Shown here piece after piece: positions 25,734-35,329 of a stretch of DNA of 64,000 nt. Position 1 is the first letter of the stretch; every line of letters starts with the position of its first letter. The position numbers were made by a program, and so were the translations under genes. This DNA comes from Rhodococcus tukisamuensis NBRC 100609 (GTDB taxonomy: Bacteria > Actinomycetota > Actinomycetes > Mycobacteriales > Mycobacteriaceae), in assembly GCF_001894985.1 (NCBI RefSeq), contig NZ_BCXG01000003.1:269207-333206 (forward strand), written 5' to 3'. The notes beneath the pieces were generated by a model. That model was given only the letters and a program-made list of their open reading frames with translations, did no database searches and had not been told where the DNA came from.

Positions 25734-25747
25734 TAGAAGAAATTCTA
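25734..25747. promoter_or_regulatory. TAGAA-N4-TTCTA palindrome at FadE operon promoter
   Basis: TAGAAGAAATTCTA lies 18 bases before the FadE ATG; on the coding strand TAGAAT within it could serve as the -10. A related element, TGGAATGTATTCTA, is at 27040-27053 before the thiolase gene. Both have the size and arm layout of KstR-type sites. The KstR-like TetR gene next door is the obvious candidate to bind them. Confidence 0.6.
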
Positions 25748-25798
25748 TAGATCTCGGCGAGCATGGCCCACCCCCGAGGGGTCGGCCGGACTCTCCGG

Positions 25799-26977
<1,179 letters not shown>

Positions 26978-27039
26978 TCAGATGCCGACGCACGGCGCCG
27001 GGACCGGGGCTCGACCGCGGCGCAGTTCGAGCTCATTTC

Positions 27040-27053
27040 TGGAATGTATTCTA
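27040..27053. promoter_or_regulatory. TetR-type palindrome upstream of FadA5-like thiolase
   Basis: TGGAATGTATTCTA (TnGAAT-2-ATTCnA) lies 78 bases before the thiolase start and 126 bases after the TetR stop. On the coding strand it reads TAGAATACATTCCA, with TAGAAT as a likely -10, matching the layout at 25734-25747. Confidence 0.55.
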
Positions 27054-27178
27054 TTTAACATTCGGTGGCAATGGCCGGTCCACACGCCCGTCGTGGCGAC
27101 GCCTCGAGCACCCCGGACACGACGCGACCCCGGTGCCGCGAGCGGCGACCGGGGTCGTGGACGGGAAAGTGCGAGTGG

Positions 27179-27802
27179 TCAGCCGCGCCCGGGCGAGCTG
27201 GACAGGTCCACCAACAGCAGGTCGCAGGCCGTGCGCAGGTCCGACTCGGTGTCCGGGATCGACGCCCGACCGTTCAGCCCCGACTGGATCAGGCCGAACC
27301 ACAGGGCGACCATCAACCGGATGACGGTGGTGTCCCGGACGGTCGGCTCCACGATCCCCGCAGACCGGAGCAGCATCGCCTCGAAGTGCCGGTCGATCTT
27401 CGCGACGTCCGGAATGGTCGCCGCGTTCGAGCTCGCCGTCGACTGGATCATCGCGGTCGCCAGCTTGGGACGGCGCATCAGCGCACGGTTCGCCCGCAGC
27501 AGCAGGTCGTACACCCCGTCGGCCGGCGACGCGAAGGTCCGCGGTCGCCGCGCGAAGCCGTCCGCCATCTGGTCGATCTGGTCCACCATCACCGCGACGA
27601 ACAGGTGTGTCTTCGACGGGAAGTACCGGTAGAGGGTGCCGATCGCGACCCCCGCCAGCTTCGCCACCTCGTGCATCTGGACCCGCTCGAGGTCCTTCTC
27701 CGCTGCAAGCTGCGCGGCCGCGTCCAGGATCCGGCCGTGCCGGGCCACCTGTTCCACCGAACTCGGTTCGGCCGCGTCCCGCGCTTCCGAAAGCCTCGGC
27801 AT
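27179..27802 (-). CDS. TetR family regulator, KstR-like
   Basis: A 207-residue TetR protein. The N-terminal HTH contains GRILDAAAQLAAEKDLERVQ, EVAKLAGVAIGTLYRYFPSK and HLFVAVM; the order and spacing resemble KstR, the cholesterol-catabolism repressor that responds to steroid CoA thioesters. The C-terminal ligand domain (about 80-200) includes NRALMRRPKLATAMIQS. ATG 27802 has AAGGTGG six bases upstream; an in-frame ATG at 27829 is possible. It sits between the FadA5-like gene and divergent kstD, making it the probable local repressor of both, with TAGAA-4-TTCTA-type sites as candidate targets. Confidence 0.87.
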   Translation of the reverse strand: MPRLSEARDAAEPSSVEQVARHGRILDAAAQLAAEKDLERVQMHEVAKLAGVAIGTLYRYFPSKTHLFVAVMVDQIDQMADGFARRPRTFASPADGVYDLLLRANRALMRRPKLATAMIQSTASSNAATIPDVAKIDRHFEAMLLRSAGIVEPTVRDTTVIRLMVALWFGLIQSGLNGRASIPDTESDLRTACDLLLVDLSSSPGRG

Positions 27803-27983
27803 GATCCCCACCTTCTGTTCACACTTCACATACGCCGGTCAATCCTTACATCTGTAGAGCATGCACGACCCCGGGTTCCGCTCAGTGGGAATACGGGTCC
27901 CGCCGAGGACCCTCCTGCGATTGCCTTTTGCCGGTGAGTCGACACTGCCCAGTGCGTCGACCGGCACGATGGAGGGAAATCCA
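27803..27983. promoter_or_regulatory. Divergent tetR / kstD promoter region
   Basis: This 181-base spacer must hold both promoters. GGAGGGAAAT is the kstD ribosome binding site. The AT-richer stretch at about 27810-27860 is the likely promoter core. I do not find a clear TAGAA-4-TTCTA site here, so TetR control of kstD is not shown by sequence. Confidence 0.4.
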
Positions 27984-29516
27984 ATGCAGGCTTGGACCGA
28001 CGAGTTCGACGTGGTGGTGGTGGGGTCCGGCGGCGGCGCCCTGACCGGTGCATACGCTGCGGCGTCACAGGGGCTGCGCACCGTAGTGCTGGAGAAGACC
28101 GACCTGTTCGGCGGCACCTCCTCGTACTCTGGCGCCTCCATCTGGCTGCCGGGCACTCAGGTCCAGGAGCGCGCGGCCCTGCCCGACTCCACCGAGAACG
28201 CCCGCACCTACCTCCGTTCCCTGCTCGGCGACGCCGAGGCGGCGCGGCAGGACGCCTACGTCGACACCGCCCCCGCCGTCGTCGCGCTGCTCGAGCAGGA
28301 CCCGAACATCGAGTTCGAGTTCCGGGCCTTTCCCGACTACTACAAGGCCGAGGGCCGGATGGACACCGGCCGCTCGATCAACCCGCTCGACCTCGACCCG
28401 GCCGCCATCGGCGACCTGGCCGACCAGGTGCGTCCCGAGCTGGACCAGGACCGCACCGGGCAGGGCCACGCACCCGGCCCGATGATCGGTGGACGGGCCC
28501 TGATCGGACGCCTGCTCGCCGCAGTGGTGGGCACCGGGAACGCCGTGCTGCGCACCGGTGTCCGGGTCACCGGCCTCGTCGTCGAGGACGGTCGCGTGGT
28601 CGGTGTCGAGGCGGAGAGCAACGGCGAGAAGCTGCGCATCGGCGGCAGCCACGGCGTGCTGATGGCCGCCGGCGGCATCGAGGGCAACGCGGAGGTGCGC
28701 GAGCAGTCCGGCACCCCCGGCAAGGCGGCCTGGAGCATGGGTCCGTTCGGCGCCAACACCGGCGAGGCGATCGCTGCCGGCGTCGCGGCAGGCGGCGCCA
28801 CCGCGCTGCTGGACCAGGCCTGGTTCTGCCCCGGCGTCGAGCAGCCGGACGGCTCGGCCGCGTTCCTGGTCGGCATCCGCGGCGGCATCGTGGTCGACGC
28901 GACCGGCGAGCGCTACCTGAACGAGTCGCTGCCCTACGACCAGTTCGGCCGGGCCATGCACGCACGCAACACAACCGGCGATGCCGTCCCGTCGTGGATG
29001 ATCTTCGACTCGCGCGAGGGTGGCGGGCTGCCCGGCATCAGCATCCCGAACACCGCGCCCGCGAAGCACCTCGAGGCCGGCACCTGGGTGCAGGCGGACA
29101 CCCTCGAGGAACTCGCCGCCAAGACGGGGCTGCCCGCGGAGGCGCTGCGCGCCAGCGTCGAGCAGTTCAACGGCTTCGCCAAGACCGGCGTCGACGAGCA
29201 GTTCCACCGCGGTGAGGACCCGTACGACGCGTTCTTCTGCCCGCCCAACGGCGGCCCGAACGCGGCCCTGACGGCGATCGAGAACGGCCCGTTCTACGCG
29301 GCGCGGATCGTACTCAGCGACCTCGGCACCAAGGGCGGCCTGGTCACCGACGTCGACGCCCGGGTGCTGCGCGCCGACGGCACCGTCGTCGAGGGCCTCT
29401 ACGCGGCCAGCAACACCAGCGCCTCGCTGAGCGGCGCCTTCTACCCCGGCCCCGGCGTCCCGCTGGGCACCGCGATGGTGTTCTCCTACCGCGCGGCGCA
29501 GCACATGGCACGCTGA
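27984..29516 (+). CDS. kstD: 3-ketosteroid delta-1-dehydrogenase
   Basis: A 510-residue flavoprotein. The FAD dinucleotide motif VVVGSGGGALTGAYAA is at residues 11-26. SYSGASIWLPGTQVQER, FPDYYKAEGRMDTGRS and the C-terminal FYPGPGVPLGTAM carry the catalytic tyrosines and glycine of KstD. The sequence closely tracks R. erythropolis KstD1 as I remember it. It removes hydrogens from C1/C2 of 3-ketosteroids such as androstenedione; with KshA this opens ring B. It is divergent from the KstR-like regulator. A strong terminator follows at 29539. Confidence 0.96.
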   Translation: MQAWTDEFDVVVVGSGGGALTGAYAAASQGLRTVVLEKTDLFGGTSSYSGASIWLPGTQVQERAALPDSTENARTYLRSLLGDAEAARQDAYVDTAPAVVALLEQDPNIEFEFRAFPDYYKAEGRMDTGRSINPLDLDPAAIGDLADQVRPELDQDRTGQGHAPGPMIGGRALIGRLLAAVVGTGNAVLRTGVRVTGLVVEDGRVVGVEAESNGEKLRIGGSHGVLMAAGGIEGNAEVREQSGTPGKAAWSMGPFGANTGEAIAAGVAAGGATALLDQAWFCPGVEQPDGSAAFLVGIRGGIVVDATGERYLNESLPYDQFGRAMHARNTTGDAVPSWMIFDSREGGGLPGISIPNTAPAKHLEAGTWVQADTLEELAAKTGLPAEALRASVEQFNGFAKTGVDEQFHRGEDPYDAFFCPPNGGPNAALTAIENGPFYAARIVLSDLGTKGGLVTDVDARVLRADGTVVEGLYAASNTSASLSGAFYPGPGVPLGTAMVFSYRAAQHMAR

Positions 29517-29538
29517 CCACCTGAGCGGAACACGACGA

Positions 29539-29572
29539 CGGCCCCGCCCGACCGAGAGGTCGGACGGGGCCG
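29539..29572. terminator. Bidirectional terminator between kstD and scoB
   Basis: A 15-base stem (29539-29553 with 29558-29572, one mismatch) and a GAGA loop lie between convergent kstD and scoB. It is GC-rich and flanked by few Ts. Confidence 0.8.
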
Positions 29573-29584
29573 TGGCCTTCCGGT

Positions 29585-30226
29585 TCAGACTGTCAGTTCG
29601 ACGACCAGCTCGGCGCCGGTCGATTCCTGCACCTGCTCGACCGTCACGCCGGGCGCGAGTTCACGCAGCACCAGTTTCTCGCCCTCGACGTCGATCACGG
29701 CCAGATTCGTGATGATCCGCTGCACCACGCCCTTACCGGTCAACGGCAACGTGCACTCGTCCACGATCTTGGCGCCGCCGTCCCGGTCGGTGTGTTCCAT
29801 GACCACGATGACCCTCCGGGCGCCGTGCACCAGGTCCATCGCGCCGCCCATGCCCTTGACCATCTTGCCCGGCACCATCCAATTGGCGAGGTCGCCGTTC
29901 CGCGAGACCTGCATGCCACCGAGAACCGCGGTGTCGATGTGCCCACCGCGAATCATGCCGAACGACAACGCCGAATCGAAGAACGCCGCACCTGGATTCA
30001 CCGTGACGGTCTCCTTGCCCGCGTTGATCAGGTCCGGGTCGACCTTGTCCTCCGCCGGGTACGGACCGGTGCCGAGGATGCCGTTCTCCGAGTGCAGAAC
30101 CACCTTCACACCGTCGGGGAGGTAGTTGGGGATCAAGGTCGGCAACCCGATCCCCAGGTTCACGTACTCGCCGTCAATCATCTCGGCCGCGGCGCGCGCG
30201 GCCATCTGCTCCCGTGACCAGCTCAT
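29585..30226 (-). CDS. scoB: Succinyl-CoA:3-ketoacid CoA-transferase subunit B
   Basis: A 213-residue beta subunit. The active-site glutamate is Glu47 in HSENGILG, and [16 protein letters not shown] and [14 protein letters not shown] are characteristic. With ScoA it transfers CoA from succinyl-CoA to acetoacetate. It is the last gene of the homogentisate operon, where fumarylacetoacetase releases acetoacetate, so it completes the conversion to acetoacetyl-CoA. ATG 30226 overlaps the scoA stop. Confidence 0.93.
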   Translation of the reverse strand: MSWSREQMAARAAAEMIDGEYVNLGIGLPTLIPNYLPDGVKVVLHSENGILGTGPYPAEDKVDPDLINAGKETVTVNPGAAFFDSALSFGMIRGGHIDTAVLGGMQVSRNGDLANWMVPGKMVKGMGGAMDLVHGARRVIVVMEHTDRDGGAKIVDECTLPLTGKGVVQRIITNLAVIDVEGEKLVLRELAPGVTVEQVQESTGAELVVELTV

Positions 30227-30969
30227 GCCGACACCGTCCGCTTCTCGATTCGCTTGTCCTGCAGGCCCGTCTGCACCACTCGCTGGACGAACACCCCCGG
30301 CAGGTGCACCTGCGCGGGATCGAGTTCACCCGGCTCGACCAGCCTCTCGACCTGGGCGATGGTGACCCGGCCGGCCATCGCGGCCAGCGGGTTGAAGTTC
30401 ATCGCGGTCTTGTTGAACACCAGGTTGCCCTCGGTGTCGCCGATCTCGGCGTGCACCAGCGCGTAGTCCGCGACGATCGACTCCTCGAGCACGAAGGTCT
30501 TGCCGCCGAACTCCCGCGTCTCCTTCGCCGGTGACGCGATCGCGACCGAACCGTCGGCGTGGTAACGCCACGGCAGCCCACCCTCGGACACCGGGGTGCC
30601 GACGCCGGCCGGGGTGAAGAACGCGGGGATCCCCGCGCCGCCGGCCCGCAGCCGCTCGGCGAGCGTGCCCTGCGGCGTCAACTCCACCTCCAGCTCACCC
30701 GAGAGGTACTGACGGGCGAACTCCTTGTTCTCGCCGACGTACGACGCAGTCACCCGGCGGATCTGACGCGCGGACAGGAGAATTCCCAGACCGCAGTCGT
30801 CGACGCCACAGTTGTTGGAGAACACCTCGAGCCCGGACACACCGCGCTCGGCGAGCCCGTCGATCAGCGCGTTCGGGATTCCGCACAGGCCGAACCCGCC
30901 GACGGCCAGCGAGGCACCGTCCTGAACGTCCGCGACGGCCTCGGCCGCGCTCGCGTAGACCTTGCTCAT
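30223..30969 (-). CDS. scoA: Succinyl-CoA:3-ketoacid CoA-transferase subunit A
   Basis: A 248-residue alpha subunit with [20 protein letters not shown] near residues 18-37, [32 protein letters not shown] and [19 protein letters not shown]. It binds the CoA moiety and pairs with ScoB encoded immediately downstream. Overlaps of four bases at both ends (with fahA and scoB) show a fully coupled operon. Acetoacetate from tyrosine/phenylacetate-derived homogentisate is the expected substrate. Confidence 0.93.
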   Translation of the reverse strand: MSKVYASAAEAVADVQDGASLAVGGFGLCGIPNALIDGLAERGVSGLEVFSNNCGVDDCGLGILLSARQIRRVTASYVGENKEFARQYLSGELEVELTPQGTLAERLRAGGAGIPAFFTPAGVGTPVSEGGLPWRYHADGSVAIASPAKETREFGGKTFVLEESIVADYALVHAEIGDTEGNLVFNKTAMNFNPLAAMAGRVTIAQVERLVEPGELDPAQVHLPGVFVQRVVQTGLQDKRIEKRTVSA

Positions 30970-32153
30970 CGGGCACCGTCCGTCACGGCCGGGAGGATTC
31001 GGGCGCGGACCTCGCCGAAACCGATGCGGGAGCCGTCGGCGCCGGGGGCGGTCGCGGAGATCGAGACCTCGTCCCCGTCCTCGAGGAAGGTGCGCTGCTC
31101 GTCACCGACGGCGACGGGTTCGGCCCCGCCCCAGGTCAGTTCGATGAACGCGCCTCGCTGATCCTTCTCCGGACCCGAGATGGTGCCGGACCCGAACAGG
31201 TCGCCCGTGCTGGCCGCGGCACCGTTGACGGTGGTGTGCGCGAGCATCTGCGCGGGCGACCAGTACATCTGCGCGTACGGCGGGCGCGAGACGACGTGCC
31301 CGTTCCACTCGACCTGGAGATCGATGTCCAGGCCCCACTTCTCGTCGCCCTGCAGGTACGGCAGCGGCGTCGGATCCTGGGCCGGGGTGTCGACGCGGGC
31401 CGCCTCGAGGGCGAGCAGCGGGACGACCCACGGGGAGATGGAGGTCGCGAAGCTCTTGCCCAGGTTCGGGCCCAGCGGCACGTACTCCCAGGCCTGGATG
31501 TCGCGGGCGGACCAGTCGTTGAGGATCACGGCGCCGAAGCAGTGCTCGGCGAACTGGTCCGGGGTGATCGACGAGCCCATCGGCGAACCGACGCCGACGA
31601 CGAAGCCCATCTCGGCCTCGATGTCGAGGCGGATCGACGGACCGAACGACGGCGCCGCGTCGGCCGGAGCCTTGCGCTGACCGCACGGGCGCACGATGTC
31701 GGTGCCCGACACCACGACGGTGCTGGAGCGGCCGTGGTAGCCGACCGGCAGGTGCTTCCAGTTCGGCATCAGCGCAGCGGAATCCGGGCGGAAGAGCCGT
31801 CCGAGGTTGGTCGCGTGGTTCTCCGATGCGTAGAAGTCGACGTAGTCCGCGACCGCAATCGGCAGGTGCATCGTGACGTCGCCGATCCCGAAGACCGCGG
31901 CGTCGGCGATCTCGCCGGCGACCAGTTCGGTGATCTGTGCGCGGACCGCGACCCAGCGTTCGCGGCCCTGGGCCATGAAGGCGTTGAGGGTCGGCTGCGC
32001 GAACACGTCGTCGCCGAGGGCCTTCGCGAGGTCGACGACGCTGTCGCCCACCCGGACACCCACCCGTGGGCCGGAATCCGCCGTCGAGAAGACGCCGTAC
32101 GGCAGGTTTGCGACGCCGAAGAGCGATTCGTCGGAGATGGAGATGACTGTCAT
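30966..32153 (-). CDS. fahA: Fumarylacetoacetase
   Basis: A 395-residue enzyme. The N-terminal SH3-like domain has YGVFSTAD and VRVGDSVVDLA. The catalytic domain has VADYVDFYASENHATNLG with the active-site His/Asp region, PVGYHGRSSTVVVSGTDI, IEAEMGFVVG, ILNDWSARDIQAWEY and ELTWGGAEPV, all standard for metal-dependent fumarylacetoacetase. It hydrolyses fumarylacetoacetate to fumarate and acetoacetate. It lies between the unknown operon gene and scoA with four-base overlaps on each side. Confidence 0.96.
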   Translation of the reverse strand: MTVISISDESLFGVANLPYGVFSTADSGPRVGVRVGDSVVDLAKALGDDVFAQPTLNAFMAQGRERWVAVRAQITELVAGEIADAAVFGIGDVTMHLPIAVADYVDFYASENHATNLGRLFRPDSAALMPNWKHLPVGYHGRSSTVVVSGTDIVRPCGQRKAPADAAPSFGPSIRLDIEAEMGFVVGVGSPMGSSITPDQFAEHCFGAVILNDWSARDIQAWEYVPLGPNLGKSFATSISPWVVPLLALEAARVDTPAQDPTPLPYLQGDEKWGLDIDLQVEWNGHVVSRPPYAQMYWSPAQMLAHTTVNGAAASTGDLFGSGTISGPEKDQRGAFIELTWGGAEPVAVGDEQRTFLEDGDEVSISATAPGADGSRIGFGEVRARILPAVTDGAR

Positions 32154-33028
32154 GCGATGGATCCTTCGTCGAGGGTCGTGGAAACAGTGGCGGGCACCAA
32201 CCCGAGGTCGACCAGTTCGGTCAGCGGGTCACCGATGCTGCAGGTGCCGAAGGACAGGAAGCACGCACGCAGCGTGTCCACCGCCTCGGCGGGCAGGGCT
32301 GCCAGTTCGGCGGCCAGCCGAGCCCCGTCCCGGTCGGCGAGCGTCGCGGCGATCTCCTCGGCACCCGCACCGACGGCGGCCCGATGGGTGGCCAGCATGA
32401 CGTTGAGGAAGCCATGCTGCTCGAATCCCGTGTCCGGGTCCGTGTTCCGGACTGCGTGGTGCAGTCCTGCGGTCGCCTTGAATCGCCCGCCCGATCCAGC
32501 GACGGCCGAGATCGCGGCGGCCAGTTCGGCCTCGTCCGGGTAGGCGGCAGCCACGACGCCGCCGGTGCGGAACTTCGCCGCGTATGGCGTGCCGGCCAGT
32601 CCGCCGAGAACGTCGGCGCGACGGTCGTCCCGCGGCACCTCGACAAAGATGTCCACACCCGGTGCCGCCGTGGCGATCTCGTCGAGCGCAGCGAACAGGT
32701 CCGCCGTGGCCTGCCCCTCCGGCACGGCGATCTCCATGGCGACCAGCGTCGCGCCGTCGATGGCGCGCAGCTTCTCGAGCGCCGCCGGAACGGCGTCGGT
32801 GCCGCCGGGCACGGTCAGGCTCAGCTCGAGCTTGCCGGCCTGCGCCGCGACGATCGCGGGCAGCTCATCCAGCCGCGGCGCCGGAAACACGAACGGCCCC
32901 ACCAACGCAGCGTGGTCACTGCACAGGTGGGCGAGGTGCGCGGGCACCGCGGCGTCCATCGGCGCATTCCCGGGGGGAAACAGCGCCGCGTCGTCGCACA
33001 GGCCCTTCAGCAGAGGAGAAATGGTCAC
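32150..33028 (-). CDS. Conserved protein of unknown function in homogentisate operon
   Basis: A 292-residue soluble protein from GTG 33028, which overlaps the hmgA stop (GTGA); its own stop overlaps the fahA start (ATGA). I do not recognise a named family. Visible blocks are LCDDAALFPPGNAPMDAA near the N-terminus, VDIFVEVPRDDRRADVL, YAAKFRTGGVVAAAYPDEAE, TAGLHHAVRNTDPDTGF and ACFLSFGTCSIGDPLTEL; the alternating strand/helix pattern suggests an alpha/beta barrel. It sits exactly between homogentisate dioxygenase and fumarylacetoacetase, where other bacteria encode maleylacetoacetate isomerase, which this operon lacks. A missing-step or accessory function is a hypothesis only. Confidence 0.85.
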   Translation of the reverse strand: MTISPLLKGLCDDAALFPPGNAPMDAAVPAHLAHLCSDHAALVGPFVFPAPRLDELPAIVAAQAGKLELSLTVPGGTDAVPAALEKLRAIDGATLVAMEIAVPEGQATADLFAALDEIATAAPGVDIFVEVPRDDRRADVLGGLAGTPYAAKFRTGGVVAAAYPDEAELAAAISAVAGSGGRFKATAGLHHAVRNTDPDTGFEQHGFLNVMLATHRAAVGAGAEEIAATLADRDGARLAAELAALPAEAVDTLRACFLSFGTCSIGDPLTELVDLGLVPATVSTTLDEGSIA

Positions 33029-34224
33029 TTGGCGGGCCCCCGTCCTGACCAGGACCACGCGTAGGCGTCGTCCTCACAGGCCAGCGCGCCCTCCCCCAGC
33101 TCGAGCGGACGGAAGGTGTCGACCATGACCGCAAGCTCGTCGAAGAACTCGACGCCGATGCTGCGCTCGTACGCGCCCGGCTGCGGGCCGTGCGCGTGAC
33201 CGCCGGGGTGGATCGAGATCGAGCCCTGGCCGATGCCCGAGCCCTTGCGGGCCTCGTAGTCGCCGCCGACGTAGAACATGATCTCGTCGGAGTCCACGTT
33301 GGAGTGGTAGTACGGCACCGGGATCGACAGCGGGTGGTAGTCGACCTTGCGCGGCACGAAGTTGCAGATGACGAAGTTGTCGCCCTCGAACGCCTGATGC
33401 GCCGGCGGCGGCTGGTGCACGCGACCGGTGATGGGCTCGTAGTCGGAGATGTTGAACGTGTACGGGTACAGGCAGCCGTCCCAGCCGACGACGTCGAACG
33501 GGTGCGTCGGGTAGACCATCCGGGTGCCGACGATGCCCCGGGAGGTGCGGTGCTTGACCAGGACCTCCACGTCGGTGCCCTCGGCCAGCAGGGGCGCCGC
33601 GGGGCCGTGCAGGTCACGCTCGCAGAACGGGGCGTTCTCGAGCAGCTGACCGAACCGGGAGAGGTACCGCTTGGGCGGCACGATGTGACTGTTCGCCTCG
33701 ATGGCGTAGGCACGCAAGGCCTTCTCGCCCTTCGGGATCCAGCGGTGGGTGGTGGCCCGCGGGATCAGCACGTAGTCGCCTTCGCGGGCTTCGAGCACGC
33801 CGAAGACGGTCTCGACGGTCGCCTCACCGGATTCGACGTAGACCATCTCGTCGCCGATCGAGTTGCGGTAGAGCGGCGACTCATTCGCCGCGACCACGTA
33901 CGACAGGCGCACGTCGGCGTTGCCGAGGATCAGCCGGCGACCGGTCACGACATCGGTCTCGGCCCAGGTCTCCTCCGGGAAGAGGTCGTGGAGCTTGAGG
34001 TGACGCGGCTTGAGCGGGTGGTTCGGGGTGGTGCTCTGGTCCCGCAGTTCCCACACCGTCGCGTCGACGATGGCCGACGGAATCTCGCGGTGGTAGAGCA
34101 GCGAGGAGTCCGAGGAGAAGCCCTCCTCTCCCATCAGCTCCTCGAAGTAGAGGGCTCCTGCGTCGTCCCGGTGCTGGGTGTGACGCTTCGGCGGAACATT
34201 GCCGAGCTGCCGATAGAACGCCAT
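33025..34224 (-). CDS. hmgA: Homogentisate 1,2-dioxygenase
   Basis: A 399-residue cupin dioxygenase. FYRQLGNVPPKRHTQ at the N-terminus, ANESPLYRNSIGDEMVYVESG, EGDYVLIPRATTHRW and, near the C-terminus, SISIHPGGHAHGPQPGAYERS with the iron-binding His/Glu set identify it. It opens the homogentisate ring to maleylacetoacetate using Fe(II) and O2. ATG 34224 has a consensus AGGAGG six bases upstream. It is the first gene of the operon hmgA-unknown-fahA-scoA-scoB. The promoter at about 34.35 kb carries a MarR-type palindrome. Confidence 0.96.
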   Translation of the reverse strand: MAFYRQLGNVPPKRHTQHRDDAGALYFEELMGEEGFSSDSSLLYHREIPSAIVDATVWELRDQSTTPNHPLKPRHLKLHDLFPEETWAETDVVTGRRLILGNADVRLSYVVAANESPLYRNSIGDEMVYVESGEATVETVFGVLEAREGDYVLIPRATTHRWIPKGEKALRAYAIEANSHIVPPKRYLSRFGQLLENAPFCERDLHGPAAPLLAEGTDVEVLVKHRTSRGIVGTRMVYPTHPFDVVGWDGCLYPYTFNISDYEPITGRVHQPPPAHQAFEGDNFVICNFVPRKVDYHPLSIPVPYYHSNVDSDEIMFYVGGDYEARKGSGIGQGSISIHPGGHAHGPQPGAYERSIGVEFFDELAVMVDTFRPLELGEGALACEDDAYAWSWSGRGPAK

Positions 34225-34350
34225 GGCCGGCCTCCTGTGTCGTCGTGCCCCGGTCGAACCGAGGTGGGTGGTCGTCACGTCGGCGGAGCCGCGACGCGAG
34301 CGGCGCCCGCCGGTCTCAGGGCGAGCGATGCTCGCAGATTCCCACCGAAG

Positions 34351-34370
34351 TTAGTAAACAGATTAACTAA
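34351..34370. promoter_or_regulatory. MarR-type operator before hmgA
   Basis: TTAGT-N10-ACTAA, 127 bases upstream of hmgA and 79 bases after the MarR stop. On the coding strand it includes TACTAA, a plausible -10. The same layout recurs at 35131-35150 before the marR gene. Confidence 0.68.
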
Positions 34371-34448
34371 TTCGCCGGCATGGGCGCAACCATCGGACCG
34401 ATCCAATTTTCGGAATGCGACCGGACCCGGGCGCCGGGCCGGGAAGCG

Positions 34449-35039
34449 TCAGTTCCGTCCGCGGACGTCGAACTGGCTACGGTTGGTGATCAACTTGTCC
34501 AGCAACATCACGAGAATGTGCTGCTCAGCCTCGGTGAGCACGCTCGCCCACGCGTACTCGCGCTCGTTGTGCTCCCGGTAGGTCTCGGCCATCTCCCGCC
34601 GGCCCTTGTCGGTGAGGGACAGCTGCACCGACCGACCGTCCCGCTCGTCCGGCGCCCGGTCCAGCAGACCGCTCGCGACCAGCGACTTCGTCAGGTTCGA
34701 GACGGCAGCGCGACTCATCCCGGTGAGGCCGGCCGCGGTCTTGGACTCGATCGGACCCGCCAGCCAGGTCACGAACAACAGCCGGAACGCGGACCATGAC
34801 AACCCCCTGGGCCGGTGCACCGAGGACTCCAGGTCGTAGGTGACCACGTTCGCGGCGCGATTGAGGGTGAGCAGGACCTGCGTCGCCAGCTGGTGACTGG
34901 ACCCGTACTCGGTGCTCAGCCGCTGGTTGGCGAGGTCGATGAACGACCAGAAGTCGAGCGGGCCGGGCGCGGCCTCGGCCGGCTCCCGGGCCTCCGTCGC
35001 GCCGCCCTGGTCCCTCGTCACACCTTCGCCCCTGGTCAT
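34449..35039 (-). CDS. MarR family transcriptional regulator
   Basis: A 196-residue regulator. An N-terminal acidic extension precedes the winged-helix domain: SWSAFRLLFVTWLAGPIESK, GLTGMSRAAVSNLTKSLVASGL (recognition helix) and DERDGRSVQLSLTDKGRR (wing). Helices at both ends form the MarR dimer. ATG 35039 is preceded by GAGAGGGTGGACTG. It lies directly upstream of hmgA in the same direction, and matching TTAGT-N10-ACTA sites lie at its own promoter and at hmgA's, so it probably represses both and responds to homogentisate or a precursor (inference). Confidence 0.9.
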   Translation of the reverse strand: MTRGEGVTRDQGGATEAREPAEAAPGPLDFWSFIDLANQRLSTEYGSSHQLATQVLLTLNRAANVVTYDLESSVHRPRGLSWSAFRLLFVTWLAGPIESKTAAGLTGMSRAAVSNLTKSLVASGLLDRAPDERDGRSVQLSLTDKGRREMAETYREHNEREYAWASVLTEAEQHILVMLLDKLITNRSQFDVRGRN

Positions 35040-35130
35040 CAGTCCACCCTCTCGCGGCCACCCTATCGCGGCGCAACCCCCGGCCCGCACGGCTCGTGCG
35101 GCGTCCGCAAGTGTGTGCCATCGCGAACAT

Positions 35131-35150
35131 TTAGTATATCCCTGAACTAT
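35131..35150. promoter_or_regulatory. MarR-type operator and -10 before marR gene
   Basis: TTAGT-N10-ACTAT at 35131-35150; on the minus strand TATACT (35138-35133) is a good -10. It matches the hmgA site in half-sites and spacing, consistent with autoregulation. Confidence 0.65.
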
Positions 35151-35329
35151 TTCCCTGGTCGGTAACCCGGCCAGGCGCCGCGGCCGGGGATTTCCACGAG
35201 CCGCCCACCCGGACCGCGGCACAGACTGTGCCGCAAGGGGTTATTCGCCCCGGCTACTGTCTGCACACAGGACTTCCCCTCGAATTCCGCCTCGACAACG
35301 AGCGCGGACGAAACCCCGACAGGATGAAC

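Noticed and set aside
27803..27983. A TAGAA-N4-TTCTA site in the tetR-kstD spacer
   Set aside because: I looked for one because TetR control of kstD is expected, but found only weak fragments, so no site is claimed.
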